The notes beneath the pieces were generated by a model. That model saw nothing but the letters and a program-made list of their open reading frames with translations. It did no database searches and had not been told where the DNA came from. DNA of 22,609 nucleotides from the IMG/VR virus record IMGVR_UViG_3300006869_002591, positions 1 through 22,609 of that record. One strand, 5' to 3'. The position numbers were made by a program, and so were the translations under genes. Below are positions 1-7,513 of the stretch, in pieces; the stretch's first letter is position 1, and each line of letters begins with the position of its first letter. The stretch is from a virus.

Positions 1-709
1 TTGAGTCGAACTTGAGGTTGGTAATAAAGATTACCGAACCCTTAAACTGGAAACTGTCCGGAATGCCTTCACGGCGCAACAAATGGCTGTCACTTAACCA
101 AGAAATCTTACGACTCTTGCCCGAATCTAATGCGCCTTTCAGCAGGTTAAGACTGACGTCATCCAACAAAATGCTGTCACAGTCGTCAAACACAACCACG
201 CAATTCTCGTCCGAATACTTGTACAAAGTACTGTACAAGCCAAGAGCGGTTGCACTACCTTTAACCACTTCAGCACGGATCTTGCGTCCAGCCAGTTGAT
301 CCAGCAAGGTAGCCTTTTCAATTTCTTGCTCAACGCCAAAACTCTTGCCAACGCCGGGAGGGCCGCTGACAATCATAGCACGAATGCTACCAGTGGTAGC
401 CGCCTTGGTCATCTCCGTAAGGATTTCAAATCGCTCACGGATGCGACTGATTGCTTCCTCATCCGTTTCTTGAACGGTAGGATCTTTTACTTCACTCTGC
501 ACAGGTGCATCTCCTACAAATTGATAACTCATTGGACCTTCGCAGGCAATGCGAATGCTCTCAGGACAGCCAGGAAACTGACCTTGATTTTTGACTGTTA
601 CAAAACTTTTCTTAGCACCACGCTCAAACTGTTTAACCAGTTCAAACTGCATGCCAGCACAATTCTGGTTGCGATAAGTGCCTTCAACAATCTCGATGTA
701 TGTACTCAC
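1..709 (-). CDS. AAA+ family ATPase, partial (C-terminus outside window)
   Basis: This reading frame runs off the low-coordinate edge without a stop, so only the first ~236 residues are visible. A Walker A motif GPPGVGKS lies near residues 115-122, a Walker B segment VVVFDDCD follows about 60 residues later, and a sensor-1-like stretch (VIFITN) near the edge completes an AAA+ core. The ~100-residue N-terminal part is unrecognised. The start is GTG at 709, chosen because AGGAG sits 6 bases upstream and no ATG is better placed. It has its own consensus promoter (743-771) preceded by a palindrome. It is presumably a phage ATPase that remodels protein or nucleic acid; the substrate cannot be read from sequence. 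Confidence 0.8.
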   Translation of the reverse strand, partial: MSTYIEIVEGTYRNQNCAGMQFELVKQFERGAKKSFVTVKNQGQFPGCPESIRIACEGPMSYQFVGDAPVQSEVKDPTVQETDEEAISRIRERFEILTEMTKAATTGSIRAMIVSGPPGVGKSFGVEQEIEKATLLDQLAGRKIRAEVVKGSATALGLYSTLYKYSDENCVVVFDDCDSILLDDVSLNLLKGALDSGKSRKISWLSDSHLLRREGIPDSFQFKGSVIFITNLKFDS

Positions 710-742
710 TGTCAGCTCCTACTTCTGTTACGTTATGCCATA

Positions 743-771
743 ATTATAGCAAAATGGCGAATTATCGTCAA
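743..771 (-). promoter_or_regulatory. sigma70-type promoter of the AAA+ gene
   Basis: On the minus strand TTGACG (766-771) is followed by 17 bases and TATAAT (743-748). The 16-bp palindrome at 773-788 ends one base upstream of the -35 box. The leader then carries AGGAG before the GTG start. Confidence 0.8.
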
Positions 772-772
772 G

Positions 773-788
773 TACTACCTTAGTATTA
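773..788. promoter_or_regulatory. Palindromic operator-like site (copy 1)
   Basis: Minus-strand sequence TAATACTAAGGTAGTA, an imperfect palindrome. It ends 1 base upstream of the -35 box of the promoter at 743-771. Its first TAA is also the stop codon of the gene at 786-1055. Related copies lie at 1118-1133, 1180-1195, 1194-1209 and 13677-13692. Confidence 0.6.
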
Positions 789-1055
789 CTTTTCCATAAC
801 ATATTCAAACAAGATCCACTTGGCACGATTCAGCGCCTGGCGGGCATCTTCTGCTCGCATATAGTCAACTTCGCCGTATTCAGTATTAACCATTTCTTGG
901 GCATCGCTTATCAAACTTGCCGCCATCATAGCAGGACCAGAGTGCTTAAAAGTGATGCTGGACTCTACTGCTTCACGCATACCTGCTTCGGTAACGCCAT
1001 ACATACGAACTTCACGCTTTTGTCTATCAGTGAGTTGGTCATATACTTGGGTCAT
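786..1055 (-). CDS. Hypothetical phage protein, 89 aa
   Basis: A complete small gene with a strong ribosome site (AGGAG, 6 bases before ATG at 1055) and its own sigma70 promoter at 1088-1116. The product is mostly helical and charged (begins MTQVYDQLTDRQKREVRMYG), with no signal peptide, membrane segment or motif that I recognise. Its TAA stop lies inside the palindrome that precedes the promoter of the next gene, so the two transcription units are butted together. The leader closely resembles that of the AAA+ gene (shared TATAATTATGGCATAA and AGGAG context), which suggests the two are controlled in the same way. Function unknown. Confidence 0.75.
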   Translation of the reverse strand: MTQVYDQLTDRQKREVRMYGVTEAGMREAVESSITFKHSGPAMMAASLISDAQEMVNTEYGEVDYMRAEDARQALNRAKWILFEYVMEK

Positions 1056-1087
1056 TGTCTGCTCCTGTTTCGTTAACTTATGCCATA

Positions 1088-1116
1088 ATTATAGCGAAAT
1101 AGGGAATTTCGAGCAA
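1088..1116 (-). promoter_or_regulatory. sigma70-type promoter of the 89-aa gene
   Basis: Minus strand TTGCTC (1111-1116), 17-base spacer, TATAAT (1088-1093). A palindrome (1118-1133) sits one base upstream of the -35 box, in the same arrangement as at 743-788. Confidence 0.75.
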
Positions 1117-1117
1117 G

Positions 1118-1133
1118 TACTACCTTAGTACTA
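1118..1133. promoter_or_regulatory. Palindromic operator-like site (copy 2)
   Basis: Minus-strand TAGTACTAAGGTAGTA, 1 base upstream of the -35 box at 1111-1116. It differs from copy 1 at a single position. Confidence 0.6.
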
Positions 1134-1148
1134 CCGTTTTTCACGCCG

Positions 1149-1174
1149 AAAAGGTGTTGTTTTTCAGCAACACC
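1149..1174 (-). terminator. Hairpin terminator after the 51-aa gene
   Basis: On the minus strand GGTGTTG pairs with CAACACC (7 bp, 8-base loop) and is followed by TTTT. It lies between the stop of the 1207-1362 gene and the next promoter, a sensible place to end that transcript. The T tract is short, so termination may be partial. Confidence 0.55.
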
Positions 1175-1179
1175 CGGTG

Positions 1180-1209
1180 TAATACTTAGGTATTAGTACT
1201 AAAGTATTA
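1180..1209. promoter_or_regulatory. Tandem operator-like palindromes (copies 3 and 4)
   Basis: Two 16-bp copies overlap by two bases: on the plus strand TAATACTTAGGTATTA (1180-1195) and TAGTACTAAAGTATTA (1194-1209). The outer copy contains the TAA stop codon of the 51-aa gene. Together with copy 2 they place three sites within about 90 bases of one promoter, a layout that would permit cooperative binding. Confidence 0.55.
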
Positions 1210-1362
1210 GTCTTCAGCCTGGCGATCTGCTTCCAAATACTGTTTGATTACTCGCATGGCTTTACGGCTGGTATCATAGACAAATTCTTTGTCTTCATCC
1301 TCAGTATGAACTACAAGAATAAAACCGTTTGCGGCTTTGCGAATTTCGATAGATTCAAACAT
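1207..1362 (-). CDS. Hypothetical small protein, 51 aa
   Basis: This gene starts at ATG 1362 and ends at the TAA that begins the tandem palindromes. The product begins MFESIEIRKAANGFILVV, then has an acidic patch (HTEDEDKEFVYD) and an amphipathic C-terminal helix, reading like a small beta-beta-alpha phage protein. GAAGG lies 9 bases before the ATG. A near-perfect promoter (TTGACA, 17 bases, TATTAT) lies 32 bases upstream, so it is expressed separately from the operon ending at 1431. No known domain recognised. Confidence 0.7.
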   Translation of the reverse strand: MFESIEIRKAANGFILVVHTEDEDKEFVYDTSRKAMRVIKQYLEADRQAED

Positions 1363-1393
1363 ATTACACCTTCAATGGATAGTTGAGTGTGTA

Positions 1394-1422
1394 ATAATAG
1401 CATATTATAGATTATGTGTCAA
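1394..1422 (-). promoter_or_regulatory. sigma70 promoter of the 51-aa gene
   Basis: Minus strand TTGACA (1417-1422), exactly 17 bases, TATTAT (1394-1399). It sits immediately after the stop codon of the 129-aa gene. No operator-like palindrome is present here, unlike at the two promoters downstream. Confidence 0.8.
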
Positions 1423-1430
1423 ATTGTAGT

Positions 1431-1820
1431 TTAACCAAAATTTTTGAACACTCTGCGTAGCACACGACTGGCAGGTTCAAAGTTTGACTCCATTATTTCG
1501 ATATTAGCCAAACCATAGGCAGTCATACCCATTTCCATATAATAAGTTTTTGTGGGCCAACGTTTACGATTTAATGGATAACTGTGGATTAACAAACACT
1601 CGTCGGCTATTGGTTGGTATTGGTCTGTGCCCTTATGCTGACAAGCCGTTAACATCTGTATTGCTACTGGATTTACACCAATGTCTGTACGCTGGAAGTT
1701 TTTGGCAAACATAAGCACAACATATTCTTCTACTGAATTAGGCAGTACACAATTTGCTAATTCTTCCCCTTCCATTATTAAGTCGTATGCGACTTTTACA
1801 AAAGGGTCTGTATAACTCAT
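1431..1820 (-). CDS. Hypothetical protein, 129 aa, last gene of the sugar operon
   Basis: Starts 7 bases after the stop of the ThDP-enzyme C-terminal gene, so it is almost surely co-transcribed with the sugar cluster. The protein (MSYTDPFVKVAYDLIMEGEE...) has no signal peptide or membrane span. Residues around 75-95 (LLIHSYPLNRKRWPTKTYY) are rich in aromatic and basic residues. I do not recognise a family. Its place at the end of a nucleotide-sugar operon hints at a link to glycan metabolism or attachment, but that is only positional. Confidence 0.65.
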   Translation of the reverse strand: MSYTDPFVKVAYDLIMEGEELANCVLPNSVEEYVVLMFAKNFQRTDIGVNPVAIQMLTACQHKGTDQYQPIADECLLIHSYPLNRKRWPTKTYYMEMGMTAYGLANIEIMESNFEPASRVLRRVFKNFG

Positions 1821-1827
1821 ACAGTAT

Positions 1828-2577
1828 TTACAAATCTACAAGTAATTCCGACTTAAGTTCTTCTTCTGGTAGGAATGGTACCAAGTCGTGTAGGCCTGCC
1901 TGACGTCCATCTTTTAATCCTTGTGCAGGCAATATTTCTTGATCCATATGGCAAACACAGTCCCATATAATAGGACCGCCAGTCTTACTCATTCTAAATG
2001 CAAACCGATCTAAGTCGTCCTTGCTCTTTAATTGAAAATATTCAAAACCAAATGAGTCTGCTATTTTAGCAAAGTCGGGGAACCAAAGACCTTTTCCAGC
2101 ACTAGTTCCAAATACACGACCTTCATAGTATTTGCTTTGTGTATTTTTGATACTGAGGTAGCCGCCGTTGTTTAGGATAACAATCTGCACATTGAGATTA
2201 TGTTCTCTAATTACAGCCAGTTCCTGTAAGTTACTCATAAAACTGCCATCGCCGGTAATGCATATTGTTCCTCTACCTGCACCATTGTTTAGTTCAACAC
2301 CAATAGCACCAGGTACTGCCCAGCCCATGTCTGCTTGTGCAGGACTGAATACCAAACGTTGTCCCGGTTTTGCTTCCAGTGCGGTAGGTCCTGCGTAACT
2401 AATGCTACCAGCATCACCTACTAGTACTTGTTTTGAATCACTATGCTTGTTAACCCAATCTAAAACTGCATAAATGTTTAAAGAGTTAGTTTCATTGTCA
2501 GCACGGTATTCGGGCTGCATGACAGGCCATTTAGTTTTCCAGTGTAGGCATTTAGCTAACCATTCTGTTCTTGTCAT
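1828..2577 (-). CDS. ThDP-dependent enzyme, C-terminal (PP-domain) subunit, acetolactate synthase/YerE-like
   Basis: This 249-residue ORF is the pyrophosphate-binding third of an acetolactate-synthase-type enzyme. The ThDP/Mg motif is present: GDGS at 109-112 and NN at 136-137, the usual spacing of about 27. The start ATG at 2577 overlaps the stop of the preceding gene as ATGA, pointing to translational coupling; an in-frame ATG further upstream at 2610 lies inside the neighbouring gene and is less likely. The two ORFs together (584 residues) match a normal single-chain family member of about 550-600. In this genomic context a YerE-like role is plausible: ThDP-dependent transfer of a two-carbon unit from pyruvate to a 4-keto-3,6-dideoxy sugar. 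A plain acetolactate-synthase activity is the alternative. Confidence 0.8.
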   Translation of the reverse strand: MTRTEWLAKCLHWKTKWPVMQPEYRADNETNSLNIYAVLDWVNKHSDSKQVLVGDAGSISYAGPTALEAKPGQRLVFSPAQADMGWAVPGAIGVELNNGAGRGTICITGDGSFMSNLQELAVIREHNLNVQIVILNNGGYLSIKNTQSKYYEGRVFGTSAGKGLWFPDFAKIADSFGFEYFQLKSKDDLDRFAFRMSKTGGPIIWDCVCHMDQEILPAQGLKDGRQAGLHDLVPFLPEEELKSELLVDL

Positions 2578-3581
2578 AGCATTGCTCCAAAAAACTTTTC
2601 TAGTCCACAAAGATATCTAGCATCGATTGACACAATATCCTTGTTCAATTCGTTGTTGTCTATGTCTATCATAATCTTGTAACTATAGGGACTGAACTGT
2701 TTAGGATCATATCCTACTACACTACTGCCAAGACTGCAACCTAATATTAACAATAAATCACAATTTTGTACTGCAAAGTTACCTGCACGACTGCCTTTAA
2801 TGCCTACTGTGCCCATGCTGTAATGGTGGTTGCCAGGAGTATAATCCCTTGCACCATACGTACTGGCAAATGGTATTTCATATCGTTCAATAAATTCATT
2901 GAACAAGTCAACTGTTTGGCTCTGTCTAATACCGTAGCCCGCAAGTATAAGCGGACGTTCGCTCATTTCTATAGATTTTTTTACAAACTCGAAGTCTACA
3001 GGAAGTTTGGCACTAGCAGGAGGTTCGAAATGTTTAACATCTTCTGGCATTGGAGCGTTCTGTATATCGCTGGGGATGTCAATCCAAACAGGACCAGGTC
3101 TGCCTTCCTGTGCTAACCACATTGCACGTTCTAGTGTATAAGCAACATCTCGTACATCTGTAACAAACACGCTCCATTTAGTCATTGTAGCATACGTGTC
3201 CACAATGTGGTGTTCTTGTACGCCATACTTGCGTAATTGTATACCACGTTGCTCGTTGATATATCCACTACAGGCATCAAGTCTAACGTTGCCGCTGATA
3301 AAGATTACAGGCACACTGTCTTGCCAAGCATTAAGCACGCTGGTAGCGCAGTTAGTACCAGCACAACCGGTGGTAGGATTTACTACACTGACTTTGCCAG
3401 TAAACTTTGTTTCACCAATGGCAGCATGTCCAGCACCTTGCTCATGATGGTAGCAAATATAAGGCATTCCTGCTTTAATAAATCCATCATTGAGTCCGCT
3501 TGCACCGCCGCCCATTAAGCCATGAACACGTTCTACTCCTTGTGAACGCAGATATTGGGGGATCCAATCACATACTCTCAC
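2574..3581 (-). CDS. ThDP-dependent enzyme, N-terminal (PYR plus central domain) subunit
   Basis: This 335-residue ORF covers the PYR domain (about 1-165) and the central domain (about 185-330) of an acetolactate-synthase-like enzyme. The catalytic glutamate that activates the cofactor is present in HHEQGAGHAA (E47). The protein ends exactly where the interdomain linker to the PP domain would begin, and the stop overlaps the next start as ATGA. The start is GTG at 3581 with AAGGA upstream, 3 bases after the FkbM gene. Both halves keep their key residues, so this looks like a functional two-subunit version rather than a pseudogene. Flavin binding, as in YerE, cannot be judged from the sequence. 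Confidence 0.82.
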   Translation of the reverse strand: MRVCDWIPQYLRSQGVERVHGLMGGGASGLNDGFIKAGMPYICYHHEQGAGHAAIGETKFTGKVSVVNPTTGCAGTNCATSVLNAWQDSVPVIFISGNVRLDACSGYINEQRGIQLRKYGVQEHHIVDTYATMTKWSVFVTDVRDVAYTLERAMWLAQEGRPGPVWIDIPSDIQNAPMPEDVKHFEPPASAKLPVDFEFVKKSIEMSERPLILAGYGIRQSQTVDLFNEFIERYEIPFASTYGARDYTPGNHHYSMGTVGIKGSRAGNFAVQNCDLLLILGCSLGSSVVGYDPKQFSPYSYKIMIDIDNNELNKDIVSIDARYLCGLEKFFGAML

Positions 3582-3584
3582 TGT

Positions 3585-4244
3585 TTATCCTTGTTTATGT
3601 TTAAAAACTAAATCCCCATCAATTTGAGTTTTTAGTTCATAATTATAACTGAACAAAAAAGATTTTAATTTTATGAAACTACTATCGTATCTATTAGCCC
3701 AGTCTTCAAAAATTTCTACAACTACCACAGGCTTAAATTTTTCTAAAGTGTCGACAGCACCACGCAATGCTTGTAACTCAAAGCCTTCAATATCTAAATG
3801 AATCAGATTGCATTCTTCTAGTGCTAAATCGTCAATTCTAAATGAGGGGAAAACTCCTCCCGGAACTACGTGTCCGGCTCCAACATCTTGTCCAAGTTTA
3901 TGATTTTCCATTCCTAATAGTGCATGGTTGTTACTTAAACACCCTTGCATTTTTATAACGTTAATCTCTGGAACGTTCATGCATAAACAAAGAAAATTAG
4001 TAGGGTCTGGCTCGAAAGTGTAAACTGTTTGAAAGTTTCTTGCATATGGTTTAACATAATACCCGCAGTTACCACCTGCTTGTACTACCACTTGTCTATT
4101 GCTTACTAGTTCACTTATTCTATCAGGAACTTCTGATCGTTTTGTAAGATAGTCCCAACAAGAATTTTCATCAATACCGTCTTGTTTGGGCCAGTACCAA
4201 GAGTTTCCTTGATATTCTCTTACTTCAATAGCGTTGTTAATCAT
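3585..4244 (-). CDS. FkbM-family SAM-dependent methyltransferase
   Basis: A 219-residue protein with the FkbM signature: a glycine-rich SAM site VVQAGGNCGYY (about 53-63), the acidic ribose contact in YTFEPDP (about 75-81), a second motif LIHLDIEGFELQALRG (about 147-162) and VVVVE strands near the end. Members O-methylate sugars or polyketides. It lies between the RfbH-type dehydrase and the ThDP enzyme in the same operon, so methylation of the sugar made by the cluster, or of the glycan carrying it, is the likely role. Start ATG at 4244, 20 bases after the preceding stop. Confidence 0.85.
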   Translation of the reverse strand: MINNAIEVREYQGNSWYWPKQDGIDENSCWDYLTKRSEVPDRISELVSNRQVVVQAGGNCGYYVKPYARNFQTVYTFEPDPTNFLCLCMNVPEINVIKMQGCLSNNHALLGMENHKLGQDVGAGHVVPGGVFPSFRIDDLALEECNLIHLDIEGFELQALRGAVDTLEKFKPVVVVEIFEDWANRYDSSFIKLKSFLFSYNYELKTQIDGDLVFKHKQG

Positions 4245-4264
4245 CTGTTACCATTTCTATATTA

Positions 4265-5584
4265 TTACTTAAACAAACTTAAGAAGCCGTCTACAATTTC
4301 TCCAATGTACTGAATTTGCTGTTCTGTAATCACAGGACTGGTGCCATGAAAGTAAGTATGAGTCATGGCGTGTGTAGCATTGGGCATTAAGTTTCGGGCC
4401 ACATTCGGATCCATCAAATGGCTGTACGCAGGTTGTAGCATAATATTGCCTGCAAAATACGGGCGTGTCTGTATAAGGTTTTCTTCCAAATAGTCTACTA
4501 TATCACTACGACTAAATGGTGCGCCCTGCCTTATTGTTAAGGGAAAAGCAAACCATGATGGATCCGAGCCTGGTTGTGCATAAGGTAAGATAAAAAATTC
4601 TTCGTGCTTTTTGTAAATGTCTAGTAACAATTTGTAGTTGCGGCGGCGTAGTTGATGTATTTCTGGCAATTTGTCCAACTGCTTCAAGCCCATGGCACAT
4701 TGTAGTTCGATGGGTTTTAGGTTATAACCAATCTCATCGTAAACATACTTGTGGTCAAATATTTCTCCTGGCATGGCAGGAATCCATTCGCTAAATCGTT
4801 TGCCGCAAGTACCACATTTCAGTTTGTTTGCCTCTGGACCAACACAGTAACAACCGCGGCCCCATTCACGGAAACTGCGTAATATAACTTCTTGTTGTGG
4901 ATCATTGGTAGCAACAAATCCACCTTCACCCATGGTCATATGGTGTGCAGGATAAAAACTGCATGATGCCATTAAACCAAAACTGCCAAGAGGTTGACCG
5001 TTCCACGTACTGCCCAGTGCATCGCAACAGTCTTCTAACAAAATTAAATCGTGTTTACGCACAAGATCCATTAACTGATCCATGTTAGGAGGATTACCCA
5101 AGACGTGTGCAAAAGTAATTACACGTATTTCTGGATCATTGGCTAATGCACGTTCAACTTGGTCTAAATTAATGTTTAATGTGTCTAATTCAATGTCTAC
5201 AAACTGAGGTAAGAATCCTACTTGTAGGGTAGGATTAAGTGTAGTAGGAAAACCTGCAATAGGCATCAAAACTTTTGTGCCTTTAGGCAAGTTATAACCA
5301 CGTTTGCTGGTAAGCGAAGCCATCATCAGCAAGTTACTGCTGGATCCACTGTTGGTCACAATACCCAGTGTTTTGCCGAACTGTGAAGGAAACCGTCGTT
5401 CGAACTCAATACCTGCCGTGCCCATTGCCAACCAACCGTTAAGCAAACTTTCTACACCTGCTACGTATTCTTCAGCATCATAGTGTGCGCCTGCATAGTT
5501 TACAAAGTCTTTACCTGCAGTCCAGGACTTATTAGATTGTTTTTGTTCAACGTATTCGCGAACCTGTTTAAGAATGTGTTCCAT
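4265..5584 (-). CDS. rfbH: RfbH/E1-type CDP-4-keto-6-deoxyglucose 3-dehydrase (PLP/PMP and [2Fe-2S])
   Basis: A 439-residue DegT/DnrJ/EryC1/StrS-fold protein. Two hallmarks separate it from ordinary sugar aminotransferases. The PLP-lysine position is a histidine (YPAHHMTMGEGG, H214 aligning with the usual lysine), as in E1/DdhC. Cysteines C187, C245, C247 and C257 give C-x57-C-x1-C-x9-C, close to the C-x57-C-x1-C-x7-C iron-sulfur pattern of E1, with two extra residues in the last gap. E1 removes the C3 hydroxyl of CDP-4-keto-6-deoxyglucose using PMP and electrons from a reductase (E3). No E3 gene is in the window. Start ATG 5584 follows the 4,6-dehydratase stop by one base. Confidence 0.9.
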   Translation of the reverse strand: MEHILKQVREYVEQKQSNKSWTAGKDFVNYAGAHYDAEEYVAGVESLLNGWLAMGTAGIEFERRFPSQFGKTLGIVTNSGSSSNLLMMASLTSKRGYNLPKGTKVLMPIAGFPTTLNPTLQVGFLPQFVDIELDTLNINLDQVERALANDPEIRVITFAHVLGNPPNMDQLMDLVRKHDLILLEDCCDALGSTWNGQPLGSFGLMASCSFYPAHHMTMGEGGFVATNDPQQEVILRSFREWGRGCYCVGPEANKLKCGTCGKRFSEWIPAMPGEIFDHKYVYDEIGYNLKPIELQCAMGLKQLDKLPEIHQLRRRNYKLLLDIYKKHEEFFILPYAQPGSDPSWFAFPLTIRQGAPFSRSDIVDYLEENLIQTRPYFAGNIMLQPAYSHLMDPNVARNLMPNATHAMTHTYFHGTSPVITEQQIQYIGEIVDGFLSLFK

Positions 5585-5585
5585 A

Positions 5586-6527
5586 TTACCAAATAAAATT
5601 GTTCTTGTAGTATTTTACTATTTTTTTCAACTCCGTGTCAAACTCTGCCTGTGGTCGCCATCCAAGTTTTTTAAGTTTGGAATCATCTATACTGTACCTA
5701 ACATCTTGCCCTTTTCTAACCGAATCTTCTATATAAGAGGAAACATCGTCGGTGTTGTGCATTATTTTGGAAACTTTTTTAACCACTTCAATGTTTTGTA
5801 ATTCTAAATTACCAGAAATATTATAAATTTCATTAGTTACGCCAGATTCAATAATTTTAATAATTGCACTAGCAGTATCAGAAGCATGTAACCATGTACG
5901 AACAGGAGTCCCATTATTGTGTAGATCAACTCGTTTGCCGATTGTAAAAAATTTACAAGTTTTAGGTATAAGTTTCTCTACATACTGGCCTATGCCATAG
6001 TTATTGGTGGGGCGTACAATTATGTAAGGCAAATTATGGGTTCTGCCCCAGGCCATCACCAGCATGTCGGCAGCGGCCTTGGTGGCACTGTAAGGATTGC
6101 TAGGACGTAACAAGTCTTGTTCTGTATGACTGCCCTGCTCTATATCACCGTAGACTTCGTCAGTGCTAAAATGCAAAAATATCGGTTTTTGCAGTTTCTT
6201 TTGATTGATCAATTTGAGCAAATGATGAACACCATCGATGTTACTGTGTACAAATTCGTCTGAACTTTCAATGCTGTTGTCTACGTGTGTTTCGGCAGCA
6301 GTGTTAATAAAATAGTCACTGTCATAGATCCTGTCAATGTCATTGATATCTTTATGTTCAAAAGTAAAAGTTTTATACTTTTGTAACTCTGGTAATAAGT
6401 TCCAATTGGCTGCATAAGTGCCTTTGTCAACTCCTCTAACATACCACCCTTGCTCTAAACAGGCCCGAGTTACGTGGTAGCCAATAAATCCCAGGCAACC
6501 TGTAACATACACAATCTTCTTACTCAT
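5586..6527 (-). CDS. Nucleotide-sugar 4,6-dehydratase (RmlB/RfbG-like SDR)
   Basis: A 313-residue extended SDR. The NAD motif GCLGFIG is at 10-16, the 4,6-dehydratase hallmark triad STDE at 121-124, and the catalytic YxxxK (YSATK) at 146-150; RPTNNYG and the C-terminal LGW segment are also typical. It should oxidise C4 and eliminate at C5-C6 of an NDP-glucose to the 4-keto-6-deoxy sugar that the next enzyme uses. Whether the carrier is CDP or dTDP cannot be read directly; the RfbH partner favours CDP. I chose ATG 6527 because it overlaps the upstream stop as ATGA; an in-frame ATG at 6545 would add six residues but has no ribosome site. Confidence 0.85.
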   Translation of the reverse strand: MSKKIVYVTGCLGFIGYHVTRACLEQGWYVRGVDKGTYAANWNLLPELQKYKTFTFEHKDINDIDRIYDSDYFINTAAETHVDNSIESSDEFVHSNIDGVHHLLKLINQKKLQKPIFLHFSTDEVYGDIEQGSHTEQDLLRPSNPYSATKAAADMLVMAWGRTHNLPYIIVRPTNNYGIGQYVEKLIPKTCKFFTIGKRVDLHNNGTPVRTWLHASDTASAIIKIIESGVTNEIYNISGNLELQNIEVVKKVSKIMHNTDDVSSYIEDSVRKGQDVRYSIDDSKLKKLGWRPQAEFDTELKKIVKYYKNNFIW

Positions 6528-7513
6528 TGAACGTTTTCCAACCATTGAGTATTATTTAAATACCATTTTACCATGTTGTCTATTTTTTCCTGTGTGGTAC
6601 TGGTGTTCTTATATCCTTCACGATAAAGTTTATCGGGATTGACTAGATTATAAGCATCATGTCCTGGTCTGTCTACTGGCACAAGATCATAACGTAACTC
6701 TTTTTTCAAACTTTGTGCAATCATCTTAGCAAACGATAAATTATCAATGAATTCAGCACCAGCACTATTCCATTTTTCACAATGGCTTTTTTGATTTTGT
6801 AAAATAAAATCAGTATGTTCGGCTACATCTTTAACATAATACCAGCGCCGGCCACCAATATGTCCATCTGCACCTGTATGAATTACAAGTTTTTCGTTGT
6901 TTAATATCTTTTTAATTGTGGTTACTGGGAAACGAGTGCTTTGACATCTTTCACCAAACGAGTTATTGAGATGGACTACTGATGTCGGTATGCCAAAACT
7001 TGAACTGTAAGCAACCGCAAGTTCTTCACCTCCGGCTTTAGTTGCTCCGTATGGATTGTTAGAGTTGTAAGGATCATCTTCTTTGCTGTCATTGCCTAAT
7101 CTGACTGGACCAAATACTTCTGCTGTACTGTAATATACAAATCGTTTAAGATTTAATTCTCGTGCTAGTTCTAAAATATATCCCGTACCCACCACATTAT
7201 CAAATATTGCGCCAATTGGATCTTGTAGGCTGGCTTCTGAACTAGGGTTTGCGGCAACGTGCAAAATATAGTCTATGTTAAGTAATTGTGATCTTAGATG
7301 ATTACAAGGTTCTTTAAGACCATACTCAACAAATTCTAAATTTTCAATGTGCTTCAGGCGTGACGAATTTTTTGTGTCTTTCCTTACACCGCAGACAATT
7401 TGATTATTGTGCTGAGAAAAATATTCTACTAAATGACTGCCAATAAAACCCGTTGCACCTGTAATTAAAAATCTTTTATTCTGAATCAACGTCAATGTCC
7501 ATTTGTTTTGCAA
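6524..7513 (-). CDS. NAD-dependent sugar epimerase/dehydratase/reductase (extended SDR)
   Basis: An extended SDR of about 320-329 residues with GATGFIG near the N-terminus (about 18-24), STAEVFG (about 130-136) and a YGATK active-site tetrad (about 154-158). It lacks the TDE triad, so an epimerase or 4-keto reductase is more likely than a second 4,6-dehydratase. In yersiniose-type pathways such a protein (YerF) reduces the branched product. There is no ATG near the N-terminus; TTG codons at 7513, 7495 and 7489 are candidates, overlapping the end of the glycosyltransferase-like gene by up to 38 bases. The exact start is therefore uncertain. Confidence 0.8.
   Translation of the reverse strand: MQNKWTLTLIQNKRFLITGATGFIGSHLVEYFSQHNNQIVCGVRKDTKNSSRLKHIENLEFVEYGLKEPCNHLRSQLLNIDYILHVAANPSSEASLQDPIGAIFDNVVGTGYILELARELNLKRFVYYSTAEVFGPVRLGNDSKEDDPYNSNNPYGATKAGGEELAVAYSSSFGIPTSVVHLNNSFGERCQSTRFPVTTIKKILNNEKLVIHTGADGHIGGRRWYYVKDVAEHTDFILQNQKSHCEKWNSAGAEFIDNLSFAKMIAQSLKKELRYDLVPVDRPGHDAYNLVNPDKLYREGYKNTSTTQEKIDNMVKWYLNNTQWLENVQ

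Noticed and set aside
12-799. Plus-strand open frames opposite the AAA+ gene
   Set aside because: They are antisense to a frame with clear Walker motifs and lack ribosome sites.
4512-4700. A 62-codon frame inside the RfbH gene
   Set aside because: A shadow frame within a well-supported coding sequence.
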